The notes: generated from the sequence alone by a model not told the origin. Shown: positions 1-8,145, counted from the stretch's first letter. The stretch: DNA of 11,583 bases from Dictyocoela muelleri (GCA_016256075.1 SDVU01000649.1:1-11583); one strand, 5' to 3'. A program made the numbers and translations.

Positions 1-77
1 AAAAGTTAAAAGTTAAAAGTTAAAAGTTAAAAGTTAAAAGTTAAAAGTTAAAAGTTAAAAGTTAAAAGTTAAAAGTT
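1..77. repeat. 7-bp tandem repeat (AAAAGTT)x11
   Basis: Eleven perfect head-to-tail copies of AAAAGTT start at the window edge, so the array may extend to the left. Degenerate traces such as GAAAGTTAAG and GAATTGAAATT follow to about 115. Perfect copies suggest recent slippage expansion. The unit does not match the TTAGG-type telomere repeat, so this is treated as a minisatellite. Confidence 0.97.
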
Positions 78-409
78 CAATTAAAATAAAAAATTGAAAG
101 TTAAGAATTGAAATTAAACACAAAAAAATAAAAAATTATATTTTAGTAGAAATTATGAATCGAGATAAGAACCTGGTAGCGAGTGAGTGAAGACGCTCTC
201 TGAAAGTGTAATAGTAATTTATTTCTCACACAATGAACTGATATGCGAAGATAATTTTTTTTATGTTTTTTCACTATCAATTTCTAGTTCAGAAGACTCG
301 TTACATTTTGTAATACTATTATTGCTTTACTATATAATGTACAATTTATAAACCCCAAAGTTAGACAGGATCTGAAATTTTTTTACAGTCTTTTTTAATA
401 ATATGGTTA
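78..409. other. AT-rich stretch without a recognisable gene
   Basis: No convincing coding frame was found on either strand. A slightly more GC-rich patch at about 168-205 (GGTAGCGAGTGAGTGAAGAC) stands out from the background. It has a faint resemblance to a Pol III A-box, but no B-box follows at the right distance, so no RNA gene is called. Confidence 0.5.
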
Positions 410-733
410 TTATTTTTTTTTAAAAAAATGTGGTTTTGTGTAGTAAAATGGTGCTTTTTTTGGGTCACGTAAATAAAGTTGTTTGTAAGTGGCGATTTGT
501 GCATATTTGAAATAATTAACATGCTCTTGCCTAAGTATTAAGACTGCAAATTTTGAAAAGCAATAATACAATAAAAAATTAATATATAAATCTTTTATTT
601 TTATTCTTAAGGTAAAGTCAATTACATATCCTGAATACATCGGTATTATTTTTATCATTTCTTCAGAAATAGAATTTCCGCTAGGATTATACCCATAAAA
701 TATGTGATTTTTCGCGATATGAAATATAATCAT
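410..733 (-). CDS. doubtful 107-aa hypothetical ORF
   Basis: An ATG-started open frame of 107 codons runs on the minus strand and ends in a lysine-rich tail encoded by a poly-A run. It has a hydrophobic stretch around residues 36-65 (IDFTLRIKIKDLYINFLLYY), but no domain or motif that I recognise. In DNA this AT-rich, an open frame of this length is mildly unexpected but could still arise by chance among six frames. No C-rich motif of the kind seen upstream of the MULE gene precedes the ATG. It could be a small lineage-specific gene, a fragment of a decayed element on the same strand as the Gypsy fossil at 1440-3960, or spurious. No function is proposed. Confidence 0.25.
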   Translation of the reverse strand: MIIFHIAKNHIFYGYNPSGNSISEEMIKIIPMYSGYVIDFTLRIKIKDLYINFLLYYCFSKFAVLILRQEHVNYFKYAQIATYKQLYLRDPKKAPFYYTKPHFFKKK

Positions 734-1439
734 GTTTAATTTATGTTTTATTAGTGTCTTCTCTATCTGTCAAAACGTTTTAAAAAAAACTTAATTTGAA
801 AAATATGTTATTCTATAGCTTTTGGAAAATGTTTTTGATGTGATATTTCGATTAATATTAATGATACTAAATCCACTAAAGATTGAGGAAATATTATAAT
901 ACAAATTATTAGTTCTTTTATGGGTTAGAATAAGGACAAATTTTTATAAAATCGACGCCTGTTAGAGAAAGTTATATTATTCTCATTTGTAATGACCATA
1001 ATCACAAGTTATATTCAGATATAAACATATAAATTAATAGCGGCTAGATATGAATGTATTATTATTTAAAGCTACGTGTAAATTTATTTTAACTTTAATA
1101 TATGACCGAATAAGAATAAATAAGTTCGTTCGAAGATAACAAGTGACTACGTTTGTTTAAAATAAGAAAAACTTTTTTTAAACAGTCTTGATATTGTTGA
1201 GCTCAACACCGAATGTACTTTTATCGAACTAGAAATTAATATATAAAGATTTTTTTGAATTTTTTATTTGAACTATTGTTTTTGATCTGACTCCATGATT
1301 ACATGAAGACCTGATTTCAGTTTTATATTAGTTTTAGAAAAATGATCCTAATCTGCAAAACTTTAAATACCTTTCAAAATATTAAAATCAAATTTATCAT
1401 AAAATTATCTCGAATACTTATACAGTTTAACTAATCATT
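734..1439. other. AT-rich stretch without a recognisable gene
   Basis: Reading both strands gave no recognisable coding motif. This stretch lies immediately beyond the 3' end of the minus-strand Ty3/Gypsy fossil, so a decayed long terminal repeat could lie here. I could not match it to any sequence on the other side of the fossil, so no LTR is called. Confidence 0.5.
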
Positions 1440-3960
1440 GTGGGAGACCTGTACACTACATCCAGCCTTCTTTCAAACATTTAAGAATCTTGGGGGCACA
1501 TTTGTAGACATTCTTATCATATTTTAAAAATGCATTGTTTCCACTTTTGAACATTTTTATTAGTCTGTTATGTTCCTTAAATTTCGGTTCAATTTTATCT
1601 TGTGTGTGTTTTTTTTCGAAAAACTAGGTCACCTCTCTTAAACATTATTTGCTCGATTAACCTCCTTTCATTCCATGGTTGTTGTTTTTTATTCAAATTA
1701 CATGTTATCTCATTATTATTTATGATCATTTATCCTTTTAAAGTAAATTTTGGTTTTTTTTAAAAAATTTCTAATAGAGAGTTGCCGAGTGTAGAATTAA
1801 TGCTTAGGTTTAACTGCTTCCAGATGTTAATACTCGTATTTTTAAAATCCATACCTCTGCTTACAAGCAATGCTATTTTAATTTCTCGATCTTACCTTTC
1901 CACAACGGAATTTATAGTCCTGTTATAAAGAATGTTAATATATGTTTAATTCCGTATTTATTCATAAGATTTTTAAAGTTTTCGGATTATAATAATTTTA
2001 AGTCATTATATAGACATTTTTTTATAATCTTTCCTAAACCATATTTCGTCAAGGCCATTGACACTCTAGAAGAATGCATATTTTTAATTAAATTTTATTT
2101 CCATATAAAAGGAAAAAACGATCTTTTCTACAAGAATATAGAAGACGTTTTAGATTAGTATCATAATGTGAGTTTTATTCATAATTTCAGATCAATCACA
2201 ATTACTTATTTTCTTTTGTTGGGAGGTGTGACAAATATTGTTCGTGTTTAGCTGTATGTAAAATTTTATCCATTTGACAAGGGAAACATTTTTTGAAAAT
2301 TTTTTACTAATTTCTTTAAATTTTTAATTTTAATGTTTTTTTTTGGTATAATCATTTTATTCTTACCTGGATGTATTAATAAAATGTAAGGTTGTTCAAG
2401 CAATTTTAATAATTGAAGATGATTTTCATGGTTTAATTTTTTAGATTATTAATAATAAAATAAAGCTCCAATAATGTTTCCTTTTTATCTTTTTGTTTAA
2501 AATTGAGATTACGTTATAATAGGTCAGCATCATTATTGTTTTCAGAAGAAATTTGCTTTAATGTGTAGTTGTATTCTTGCAATAATAGAAGTCATCTGCC
2601 TATTCTTTTTAAAATATCTCCTTTAAAGTTGAATTTTTGTTATCAGCGTATATATTTACCTTTGATGTTAATATAATTGGCATGAAATGCTTCAAAAATT
2701 CTAGTAAAGCTAGCTTCTTTGATTACCGTATAGTCTATGTCCGCACCTCTAAATTTACGACTATATAATCCAAATTGTTTTACATCTTGGCTAGAATCGA
2801 TCCTATTCCGATTCAAGGCATCAGATTTTAAATCAAAATTCTTTCTTAAATCTAGATAGTGTAGTACTATTTTAGTTTTGATTTCTTTAACTATTTTTTC
2901 AAGTATTTCAGTATCTTTTATTTTTTATTTAATGAACTTGTCTTTTTTCTTGAAGTTATTATATAATGTAAAAAGATAAAGAAATAAATTTTCCACATGT
3001 TTTGCTAAACCGGTTTATAAAAAAAACATAAATTTTTTTTCTATCTGTTTTTTTTTGTTTTCAGATGTTTAAATTTAAAATTTTATAACTTATTTAATTC
3101 AGTCTGATTCCATCCGAGTAGATAATGCGTCCTGAAAAAAATAATATCTTTTTGCAGAAATTTGCATTTATCAAAGTAAATTCCGATATTATAATCTTTA
3201 ACTCTTTTTAAAAATCCTTGTCAATAAAATGCTCGGCGTAACTTTTATATGCAATAAGAATATCAATAATATAAGATAATGCATTTCAAATTCCTTCGAG
3301 AACATTATTTATTGCGTTCTGAAATGTATAAAGACCCTTTTTAGCCGTAAGGCTTCCTAAATGCATAACTGTTTCCTTAGACACCATCCGGTTTTTATTT
3401 TATATTATCACATTTTTTTAAGGTAAAAAACCATGATCTAATCTAGTTTTGTGAAGACTTCGATTCTTAATTTAAAAAGGCATGTCTATTATTTTGGACC
3501 TCAAGTTATGTGCCTTAACTGTCACATAATTCAGTTGTATAATCTATTACCACACTTAATTTTTAATTTGCTTTACGTATAAAAGGCAGGTGAAATGAAT
3601 TTAGTGTTCATATTTGTAATATTTTCCTGGCAATTAAATCATCAATAAAGGCATTGCATTATTTTGTATAGATACGGGGAAAACGTATTCTTTTTTTGGA
3701 GAATTAAAATCTACGTTTAATTTTATTTCATGATAAATATTTTTTATTTTCCAGGAATCCGGATTATCCTATTTTTTCTTTCGGAACATCTCTTTCTTTA
3801 CTTTTTTATTTGCAGATGTCTTTTTTTTTCCAGAAGTTATTCGTCATAAGCCGCCATTTCGTTTTTAATTATTTCTAGCTCATATTCAAATTTATCATTT
3901 TAAAATTTTTTTTTATAATCCAAGATAACATTGTTCTTATTCATAAAGTCCGTACCCTTG
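1440..3960 (-). mobile_element. Ty3/Gypsy-like LTR retrotransposon pol fossil
   Basis: Short motifs scattered over about 2.5 kb of the minus strand fall in the order of a Ty3/Gypsy pol polyprotein. A reverse-transcriptase palm region lies near 3200-3420, with ILIAYKSYAEHF after the active-site position. RNase H lies near 2690-2960, with the words FDLKSDALNRN and SRKFRGADIDYTVIKEA. An integrase zinc-binding region lies near 2280-2400, the end of the integrase core near 1840-2060 (NKYGIKHI), and a C-terminal tail near 1440-1690 (FKRGDLVF, then a lysine-rich stretch). The RT-RNase H-integrase order fits Ty3/Gypsy and not Ty1/Copia, where integrase comes first. The copy is old and heavily broken, with many interruptions, and no open frame is long enough to stand out. 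Gag, protease and LTRs were not identified. The left end of the MULE lies just past its N-terminal side. Confidence 0.75.
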
Positions 3961-4010
3961 TAAAAAGCCTTATTTTAATTTTTTTAGGACATAAAACCTC
4001 TGGTAACGTG

Positions 4011-4084
4011 CCAATTGTCCACTGTCTTAATTGTCCACTGTCCCAATTGTCCACTGTCCCAATTGTCCACTGTCCCAATTGTTC
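4011..4084 (+). repeat. left TIR of the MULE: 16-bp unit, 4.6 copies
   Basis: The unit CCAATTGTCCACTGTC begins at 4011, 4027 (starting TT instead of CC), 4043 and 4059. A partial fifth copy (CCAATTGTTC) begins at 4075. The same unit in reverse complement forms the right end of the element. AATTGT/ACAATT lies at the centre of each unit. Confidence 0.95.
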
Positions 4085-4104
4085 AAAAAAATAAATTTTT
4101 TAAG

Positions 4105-4108
4105 CCCC
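4105..4108 (+). promoter_or_regulatory. CCC motif just upstream of the transposase ATG
   Basis: AAGCCCCAAA lies 3 bp before the ATG at 4112. Many microsporidian genes carry a CCC- or GGG-like signal close to the start codon and have very short 5' leaders. This matches that pattern and supports 4112 as the true start. It is a short, composition-dependent match. Confidence 0.45.
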
Positions 4109-4111
4109 AAA

Positions 4112-5518
4112 ATGACAGAAATATTATGGGTTTATGGTGAGAAAAAGCAATTATTACCAGTTTTCAATGGTTATTTGTTTCATTCAAAGAAGGTAAAAAA
4201 CGGAGCAGTAACTTATTGGAAATGCTCTGTTAAAGGATGTAATGTATATGCAAACTATACACAAGATGGTACAATATTTCTGAATAAAAACCATGATCAT
4301 TCTCCAAACGAGAAAAAAATCTACAAGATGATTTGTATAGGTTTAATAAGAAATAAAATAAGGTCCACTCCTTTTATATCAGCAAAGTCGGCTTTTGAAG
4401 ATTCACTTTTTTTTCTTTCAGAGGTTTATCTTCATTCACCATTAATAACACGCCATTTTCCTTCGTTTTCATCTGTGAAAAGTATCATCTATAGGTTCAA
4501 AAGAGAATTTTATCCTTCATCTTTCAGCAGTTTAATTTCAAATATAAATCGTGATGTTTTTAATTTACCTGACCAGGGAACGATGTTACTTGTTCATGAA
4601 ACACAAATAGAACCTATGATAGTTTTAGGAGATGGTAGGTTTATTTCAAACTTCGTTGGAATAGATAATCTAAAAATCTATATGGACGGGACGTTTAAAT
4701 CAGCACCCCATGAATTTTATCAACTTTACATAATACATGTAGAATTTAATTCACAATGCTTTCCAATCATGTATTGTTTTTTATGTGGTAAAACTGAGGA
4801 AATCTATTACCTTCTTTTTTGCAGGATAAAGGAAGTTCTTCTCCAAAAAAATATTGAATTTTCTCCAAATACGGTACAAATAGATTTTGAATACGCTGCC
4901 TATAATGCAATCAAGAGAGTATTCCCAAATATAAATATAAAAGGATGTTTCTTTCATTTCGGCCAGGCTATATGGAGAAAGGTTGTTGATTTAGGATTAA
5001 AAACCATGTTTAATGAAGATGTAAACTTTAAAGAATGTGTTCAAACAATAACATCTTTAGCACTTGTTCCAATAGAGTTTATAGATGAAAGTTGGCGCAT
5101 TATAAAAGAAATGCTAATAAACAACACTTGGCAATCAGATCTTCTGTTTTTATATATTGAGGAAACATGGCTTGTAAACAATAGACCCTTATTTGATAGA
5201 CAGATATGGTCACAACACGGTGTTTTCAGAGGACGTACTAACAACTATGCAGAAGGTGTCCATTCTAAAATTAATTCTTCGATAACAAGATCACATCCGA
5301 ATTTCTATGAGCTAGTTGACAAATTATCTACTTTCCAAATGCTATATTCACTTGAATACCAAAGGCTTATTAATGGTGGGCCTCTTAAAGAAAGAAAAAA
5401 AATATACATTGAACAAGATAAAAGAATCGAAAATCTTTTGAATTTATTTGGAAATGGACTTATTAGTCTGAAACAGCTGTTGACAGGTCTTGCTTACGCA
5501 ATTAAATTAAATATTTAA
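4112..5518 (+). CDS. MULE transposase with N-terminal FLYWCH-type zinc finger
   Basis: This 468-residue protein is a likely nuclear DDE transposase that cuts and inserts its own element. A FLYWCH-like finger spans about residues 18-64: YW at 35-36, zinc ligands C38 and C43, then H61 and H63. The MULE catalytic domain follows. Its first aspartate is D192 in YMDGTFKSAP, the second is D258 in QIDFEYAAYN, a CFFH pair (C279, H282) follows, and the likely catalytic glutamate is E381 in NNYAEGVHSKIN. All expected catalytic positions are present and the frame is uninterrupted. I chose the ATG at 4112. The frame stays open upstream to a TTG at 4031, but that extension only translates the terminal repeat. 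The stop lies about 60 bp before the right terminal array. No intron is visible. Confidence 0.92.
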   Translation: MTEILWVYGEKKQLLPVFNGYLFHSKKVKNGAVTYWKCSVKGCNVYANYTQDGTIFLNKNHDHSPNEKKIYKMICIGLIRNKIRSTPFISAKSAFEDSLFFLSEVYLHSPLITRHFPSFSSVKSIIYRFKREFYPSSFSSLISNINRDVFNLPDQGTMLLVHETQIEPMIVLGDGRFISNFVGIDNLKIYMDGTFKSAPHEFYQLYIIHVEFNSQCFPIMYCFLCGKTEEIYYLLFCRIKEVLLQKNIEFSPNTVQIDFEYAAYNAIKRVFPNINIKGCFFHFGQAIWRKVVDLGLKTMFNEDVNFKECVQTITSLALVPIEFIDESWRIIKEMLINNTWQSDLLFLYIEETWLVNNRPLFDRQIWSQHGVFRGRTNNYAEGVHSKINSSITRSHPNFYELVDKLSTFQMLYSLEYQRLINGGPLKERKKIYIEQDKRIENLLNLFGNGLISLKQLLTGLAYAIKLNI

Positions 5519-5578
5519 AAATCTTTTGTTTTTTTCGTTTTTTTTAAAGGGTGTTTTTTTAGTAGAAAATTTTTGAAT

Positions 5579-5669
5579 GGACAATCAGGAAAGTGGAAAA
5601 TTGGGAAAGTGGACAATTGGGAAAGTGGACAATTGGCAAAGTGGACAATTGGAACAGTGGACAATTGGC
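5579..5669 (-). repeat. right TIR of the MULE: 16-bp unit, 5.7 copies
   Basis: Units of the form GGACAATTGGGAAAGT begin at 5579, 5595, 5611, 5627 and 5643, with a partial sixth (GGACAATTGGC) at 5659. They are the reverse complement of the left array's unit. GGACAATTGG is well kept in the outer copies, while the two innermost diverge (GGACAATCAG, GGAAAATTGG). The fifth unit ends AACAGT, nearer the left-end version than the inner ones. Confidence 0.95.
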
Positions 5670-5674
5670 CCATG

Positions 5675-5790
5675 ACCTTCCTAAAACTATAAAAAAATGT
5701 CAATCAGGCAACTTTGAAGTTTACGAGATTATCAATCTTCAAAGGATATGCTTTCCTTGAAGTGGAGAAGAAGGTTAAGCACTTCTTTTA
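5675..5790 (+). pseudogene. possible RRM (RNA-binding) gene relic
   Basis: Immediately right of the MULE, one plus-strand frame reads DLPKTIKK and then EVYEIINL. The adjacent frame then reads KGYAFLEVEKKVKHFF to a stop at about 5790. KGYAFLEV resembles an RNP1 motif ([RK]-G-[FY]-[AG]-[FY]-x-x-[FY]-like), and EVYEIINL fits the strand before it in an RRM. The two halves are in different frames, and the spacing between LPKTIKK and EVYEIINL is shorter than in a normal RRM. If real, this is a broken fragment of a host RNA-binding protein gene. The upstream part is not seen; the MULE and then the Gypsy fossil lie there. The match is short and could be coincidental. Confidence 0.3.
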
Positions 5791-6299
5791 AATGTCTCTT
5801 TACAATCAATTTATACTTGTTAGCGCGTATCTCATGATAAACTCGATATTATAAACATAATTAAATATTTATTATCTATTTTTAGAAATTTTTATAACAA
5901 ACATAAATGTGTGAATAAGGGATTCATTGGCCAGATAGGTCAGTTAGTGACATTCTTGAATATGCAATTAAGTATCGAGTTTTAAAATTTTGAAAGATTT
6001 TATAAATAATCCGAAATAACATTAAGAGACCAATAACTATAGTGGATATATTTTTCTCAATGAGATATAAATGATTATGAGTTTTCCAAATATTTTAAAG
6101 TAAAATATATGTTACACGCCTAATTGTGGAGATAATTGTGGCAAAGCATCTTGGTAAAATAAGTAGCAAAACTATAAAAATAAATGAACCACCTATAGTT
6201 TTCTTTATTCCGCTGTGTCATTTGTAAATGGAAAATCGTATATAAATAATATTTTTTACGAGGAGTGATATATAACTTTAACGCCTAAAATCAAGGGTT
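5791..6299. other. AT-rich stretch without a recognisable gene
   Basis: No frame gives a recognisable product on either strand. No clear repeat or inverted repeat was found. Confidence 0.5.
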
Positions 6300-6374
6300 A
6301 ATGACTGTCGCGCGCACAGTGAGCGACCGTGCAGGAAGCGTGACCGGGTTTGATTCCTCTCTCTACGTATTTTT
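6300..6374 (+). ncRNA. tRNA-like / SINE-like Pol III patch
   Basis: A strikingly GC-rich patch of about 65 bp sits in AT-rich surroundings. GGTTTGATTCC (about 6349-6359) is close to the Pol III B-box GGTTCGANTCC. Upstream, GCGCGCACAGTGAGCG resembles an A-box, at a spacing of roughly 40 nt, which suits a tRNA. GTATTTTTAATTTTTA follows directly and could serve as a Pol III terminator. I could not fold a proper cloverleaf: the T-stem pairs poorly. A tRNA-derived SINE head or a decayed tRNA therefore fits better than a working tRNA. Confidence 0.45.
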
Positions 6375-6448
6375 AATTTTTATTTATGGGATTAAATTTA
6401 AACAATTCAGACAATATACATTTATTATTAACAATGATGATGATCATT

Positions 6449-6515
6449 TATACATTCATATAGTTCATAGATAATATACTCAATGTGCACACTAACTCTT
6501 GTCACATTTAGCTGT
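6449..6515 (+). repeat. direct repeat A, left copy
   Basis: This 67-bp segment contains ATAATATACTCAATGTGC and CACATTTAGC, and recurs in the same orientation at 7757-7822 with a few mismatches and small indels. The two copies enclose the nest of small elements between them. They are far too long to be a target duplication of one element. Confidence 0.85.
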
Positions 6516-6527
6516 TCATCGTTGGGA

Positions 6528-7314
6528 CCAAAAATCACCGAAATCGTTTTTTAGTCAAGAAATCACCAAAAGTGATTTTTCGTTTTAACGGGTATATTAA
6601 GGCTTTAGATAAAGCCACATAAGAGTGCAATATTTTTTTTGTAATGGAGTGGAATATTATGTCAAGAATAGATTATTAAAAAAATGATTTATTAATAAAT
6701 TTAATATAACGTTAATGATTGATTTTAATTTAAGTTTAATTTGCTAGGGTCGGATAAATAAGTGTTTAACACTCTTGAATGTAAAATTTATGAATTATGA
6801 TTCACATTATTTGAGGCGCTATTAATAATTTGGAATGACATTAAGGGCTCTGGGTATCTATTCTGACCCAAATTTAGTAAGCGTACAAAAGAGCTACAAA
6901 AAAAACGAATTCATATTTTGAAAGATCATATTAAAATACTAGAGGAAAATATTTTTATAGTAATGAATCAATTTTTTCCATATTTGAGACTTCGGCCCAA
7001 ATATGGAAAAAAATGATTCATTACTATAAAAATATTTTCCTCTAGCATTTAACTATAATCTTTCAAAATATGAAATCGGTTTTTTATGAGCTCTTTTGTA
7101 CGATTACTAAATTTGGGTCAAGATGGAAACCCAGTGCCACATTAAGCTGTCAAAATATGGCAATTATATAAAGTTGTTTCAGTGTTTTAAGTGATTATGA
7201 CATAGTCAAATCTTTTATAATGAATCAGATGATTTCTTCCTAAGTTCGACTGGCTTGGTCAAAAATAAATTTAGTGTTTTTCGAAAAAAAAAAAAACAAT
7301 TTCGGTGATTTTTG
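6528..7314. mobile_element. possible non-autonomous element with 25-bp TIRs
   Basis: CCAAAAATCACCGAAATCG plus a T-run (6528-6552) is repeated inverted at 7290-7314 with one mismatch (C/T). No coding frame lies between. The interval contains the 293-bp foldback MITE at 6846-7138, which would be a later insertion; without it the element would be about 490 bp. No target duplication was identified. Similar words (GATTTTTTGGC) continue just past the right end, so the boundary may lie slightly farther out. Confidence 0.5.
6846..7138. mobile_element. foldback MITE with perfect 8-bp target duplication
   Basis: Two arms of about 140 bp are near-perfect inverted copies around a short loop near 6990-7005 (GACTTCGGCCC). 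The element begins GGCTCTGGGT, and its right end read inward begins GGCACTGGGT. The flanks are identical: ACATTAAG at 6838-6845 and 7139-7146, a classic target-site duplication. No coding capacity. An 8-bp duplication fits hAT, Merlin or MULE-type mobilisation; the ends do not begin with the hAT-like CAGTG, so the family is left open. Confidence 0.9.
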
Positions 7315-7349
7315 GACAAAAAATCAACAACGATTTTTTGGCTCTAGCC

Positions 7350-7740
7350 CAGTGTTTCTCAAACAGTGGACCCGGGCGCTCTGGTGCGCCCTAGACATTT
7401 TTGATTGCGTCCTAAACATTTTTTTATATTTTAGAAACGTATTTTATAAAATTTCAGAGTTGTTTTAGTTTGCAATTTAATTTGAAAACTCGCAATTATC
7501 AAATGTAAGAAAAGGAAAATCCATAATAAATTGATGAAGAAATGAGAAATTGTCTTTAAAACATAAGACCTAACATTTAAGATTATCTAAATATCCGCCA
7601 AGTACATCATAGTTCACACTAATATCACATATATATATATTATTTTTGGTGCGCCCCAAAAAAAAAATAAAATCTTACAAGTGCGCCCCAAAAAAATGAG
7701 ATCTTAAAAGTGAGCCCGATACCCAAAAATTTTTTTACTG
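7350..7740. mobile_element. hAT-like non-autonomous element (MITE)
   Basis: The left end CAGTGTTTCTCAAACAGTGG followed by GGGCGC and GTGCGCCC is typical of hAT-derived non-autonomous elements. The right end carries two GTGCGCCCCAAAAAA blocks (about 7651-7697) and finishes ..TTTACTG. Inverted matches between the ends are CAGT at the very tip and CGGGC farther in. The candidate 8-bp duplication is imperfect: CTCTAGCC at 7342-7349 against CTCTATAG at 7741-7748. No transposase frame lies inside. The decayed flanks suggest an older copy than the foldback MITE to its left. Confidence 0.65.
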
Positions 7741-7756
7741 CTCTATAGCATGTAAT

Positions 7757-7822
7757 TATACATTAATATGGTTCAAAAATAATATACTCAATGTGCCAAC
7801 AACTCTTTACACATTTAGCGGT
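7757..7822 (+). repeat. direct repeat A, right copy
   Basis: The right-hand copy of the segment at 6449-6515. The shared core is ATAATATACTCAATGTGC, then AACTCTT and CACATTTAGC. Both copies point the same way. Confidence 0.85.
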
Positions 7823-8145
7823 CACAGGTTTAATTTTTAAAAAAAATTATTTTTTTTCTTTTAAAAAAATTTTAAAATTGTGGTTTACATAAATTTAAAA
7901 TCTATAAATATATTAAAAAAAATTATTTATTTGATTGACATAAAATATAAATATGTTAAAATTTAAAATCTATAAAATTACTTTTTAAATTTTTAGTAAA
8001 TTTATGTGTGTTTCTATATTTAAATAAATATAACATGTATATATTAAATTTATATTATAGCTTATCTATATTCACATAATGTGTTAAATATAAATATATT
8101 GATAAATAAAGAATATATTGATAATATATAAAATATATTACAGGC
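7823..8145. other. extremely AT-rich spacer with short direct repeats
   Basis: Almost pure A/T. The word AAATTTAAAATCTATAAA occurs near 7889 and again near 7959 in the same orientation. No gene was found. The composition resembles and grades into the 22-bp array that follows. Confidence 0.6.

Larger units (their letters stand above)
4001..5681 (+). mobile_element. MULE (Mutator-like) DNA transposon, apparently intact
   Basis: An intact FLYWCH/MULE transposase gene (4112-5518) lies between inverted terminal arrays at 4011-4084 and 5579-5669. The similarity of the two ends may continue outward to about 4002 and 5678: GGTAACGTGCC on the left against GGTCATGGGCC on the right, reverse complemented. 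MULEs usually make 8-11 bp target duplications. The only candidate here is an imperfect one, TAAAAC at 3992-3997 and 5682-5687, each 13 bp outside the inverted core, so the exact boundaries are uncertain by about 10 bp. The element lies between the Gypsy fossil and a stretch with a possible RRM relic. An open transposase frame and readable ends suggest a fairly recent insertion. Confidence 0.85.

Noticed and set aside
1-77. Telomeric repeat
   Set aside because: AAAAGTT does not match the TTAGG-type telomere repeat and shows no graded subtelomere; a minisatellite is simpler.
168-205. Second tRNA-like patch (GGTAGCGAGTGAGTG)
   Set aside because: There is a weak A-box-like word only; no B-box at a suitable distance and no cloverleaf on either strand.
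734-1439. LTR of the Gypsy fossil
   Set aside because: No matching direct repeat could be found on the other side of the pol region, so an LTR cannot be supported.
5041-5244. 67-aa minus-strand open frame
   Set aside because: It lies wholly antisense within the MULE transposase gene.
3992-5687. TAAAAC as a firm MULE target duplication
   Set aside because: It is only 6 bp, shorter than usual for MULEs, the adjoining bases differ (CTC against TAT), and it does not abut the clearest terminal similarity. Kept only as a candidate.
5515-5703. 62-aa minus-strand open frame
   Set aside because: It mainly translates the right terminal array of the MULE, which lacks stops on that strand.
7274-7468. 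64-aa plus-strand open frame
   Set aside because: It runs across a T/A-rich run, an inverted-repeat end and the left end of the hAT-like element, so it is a chance frame across element junctions.
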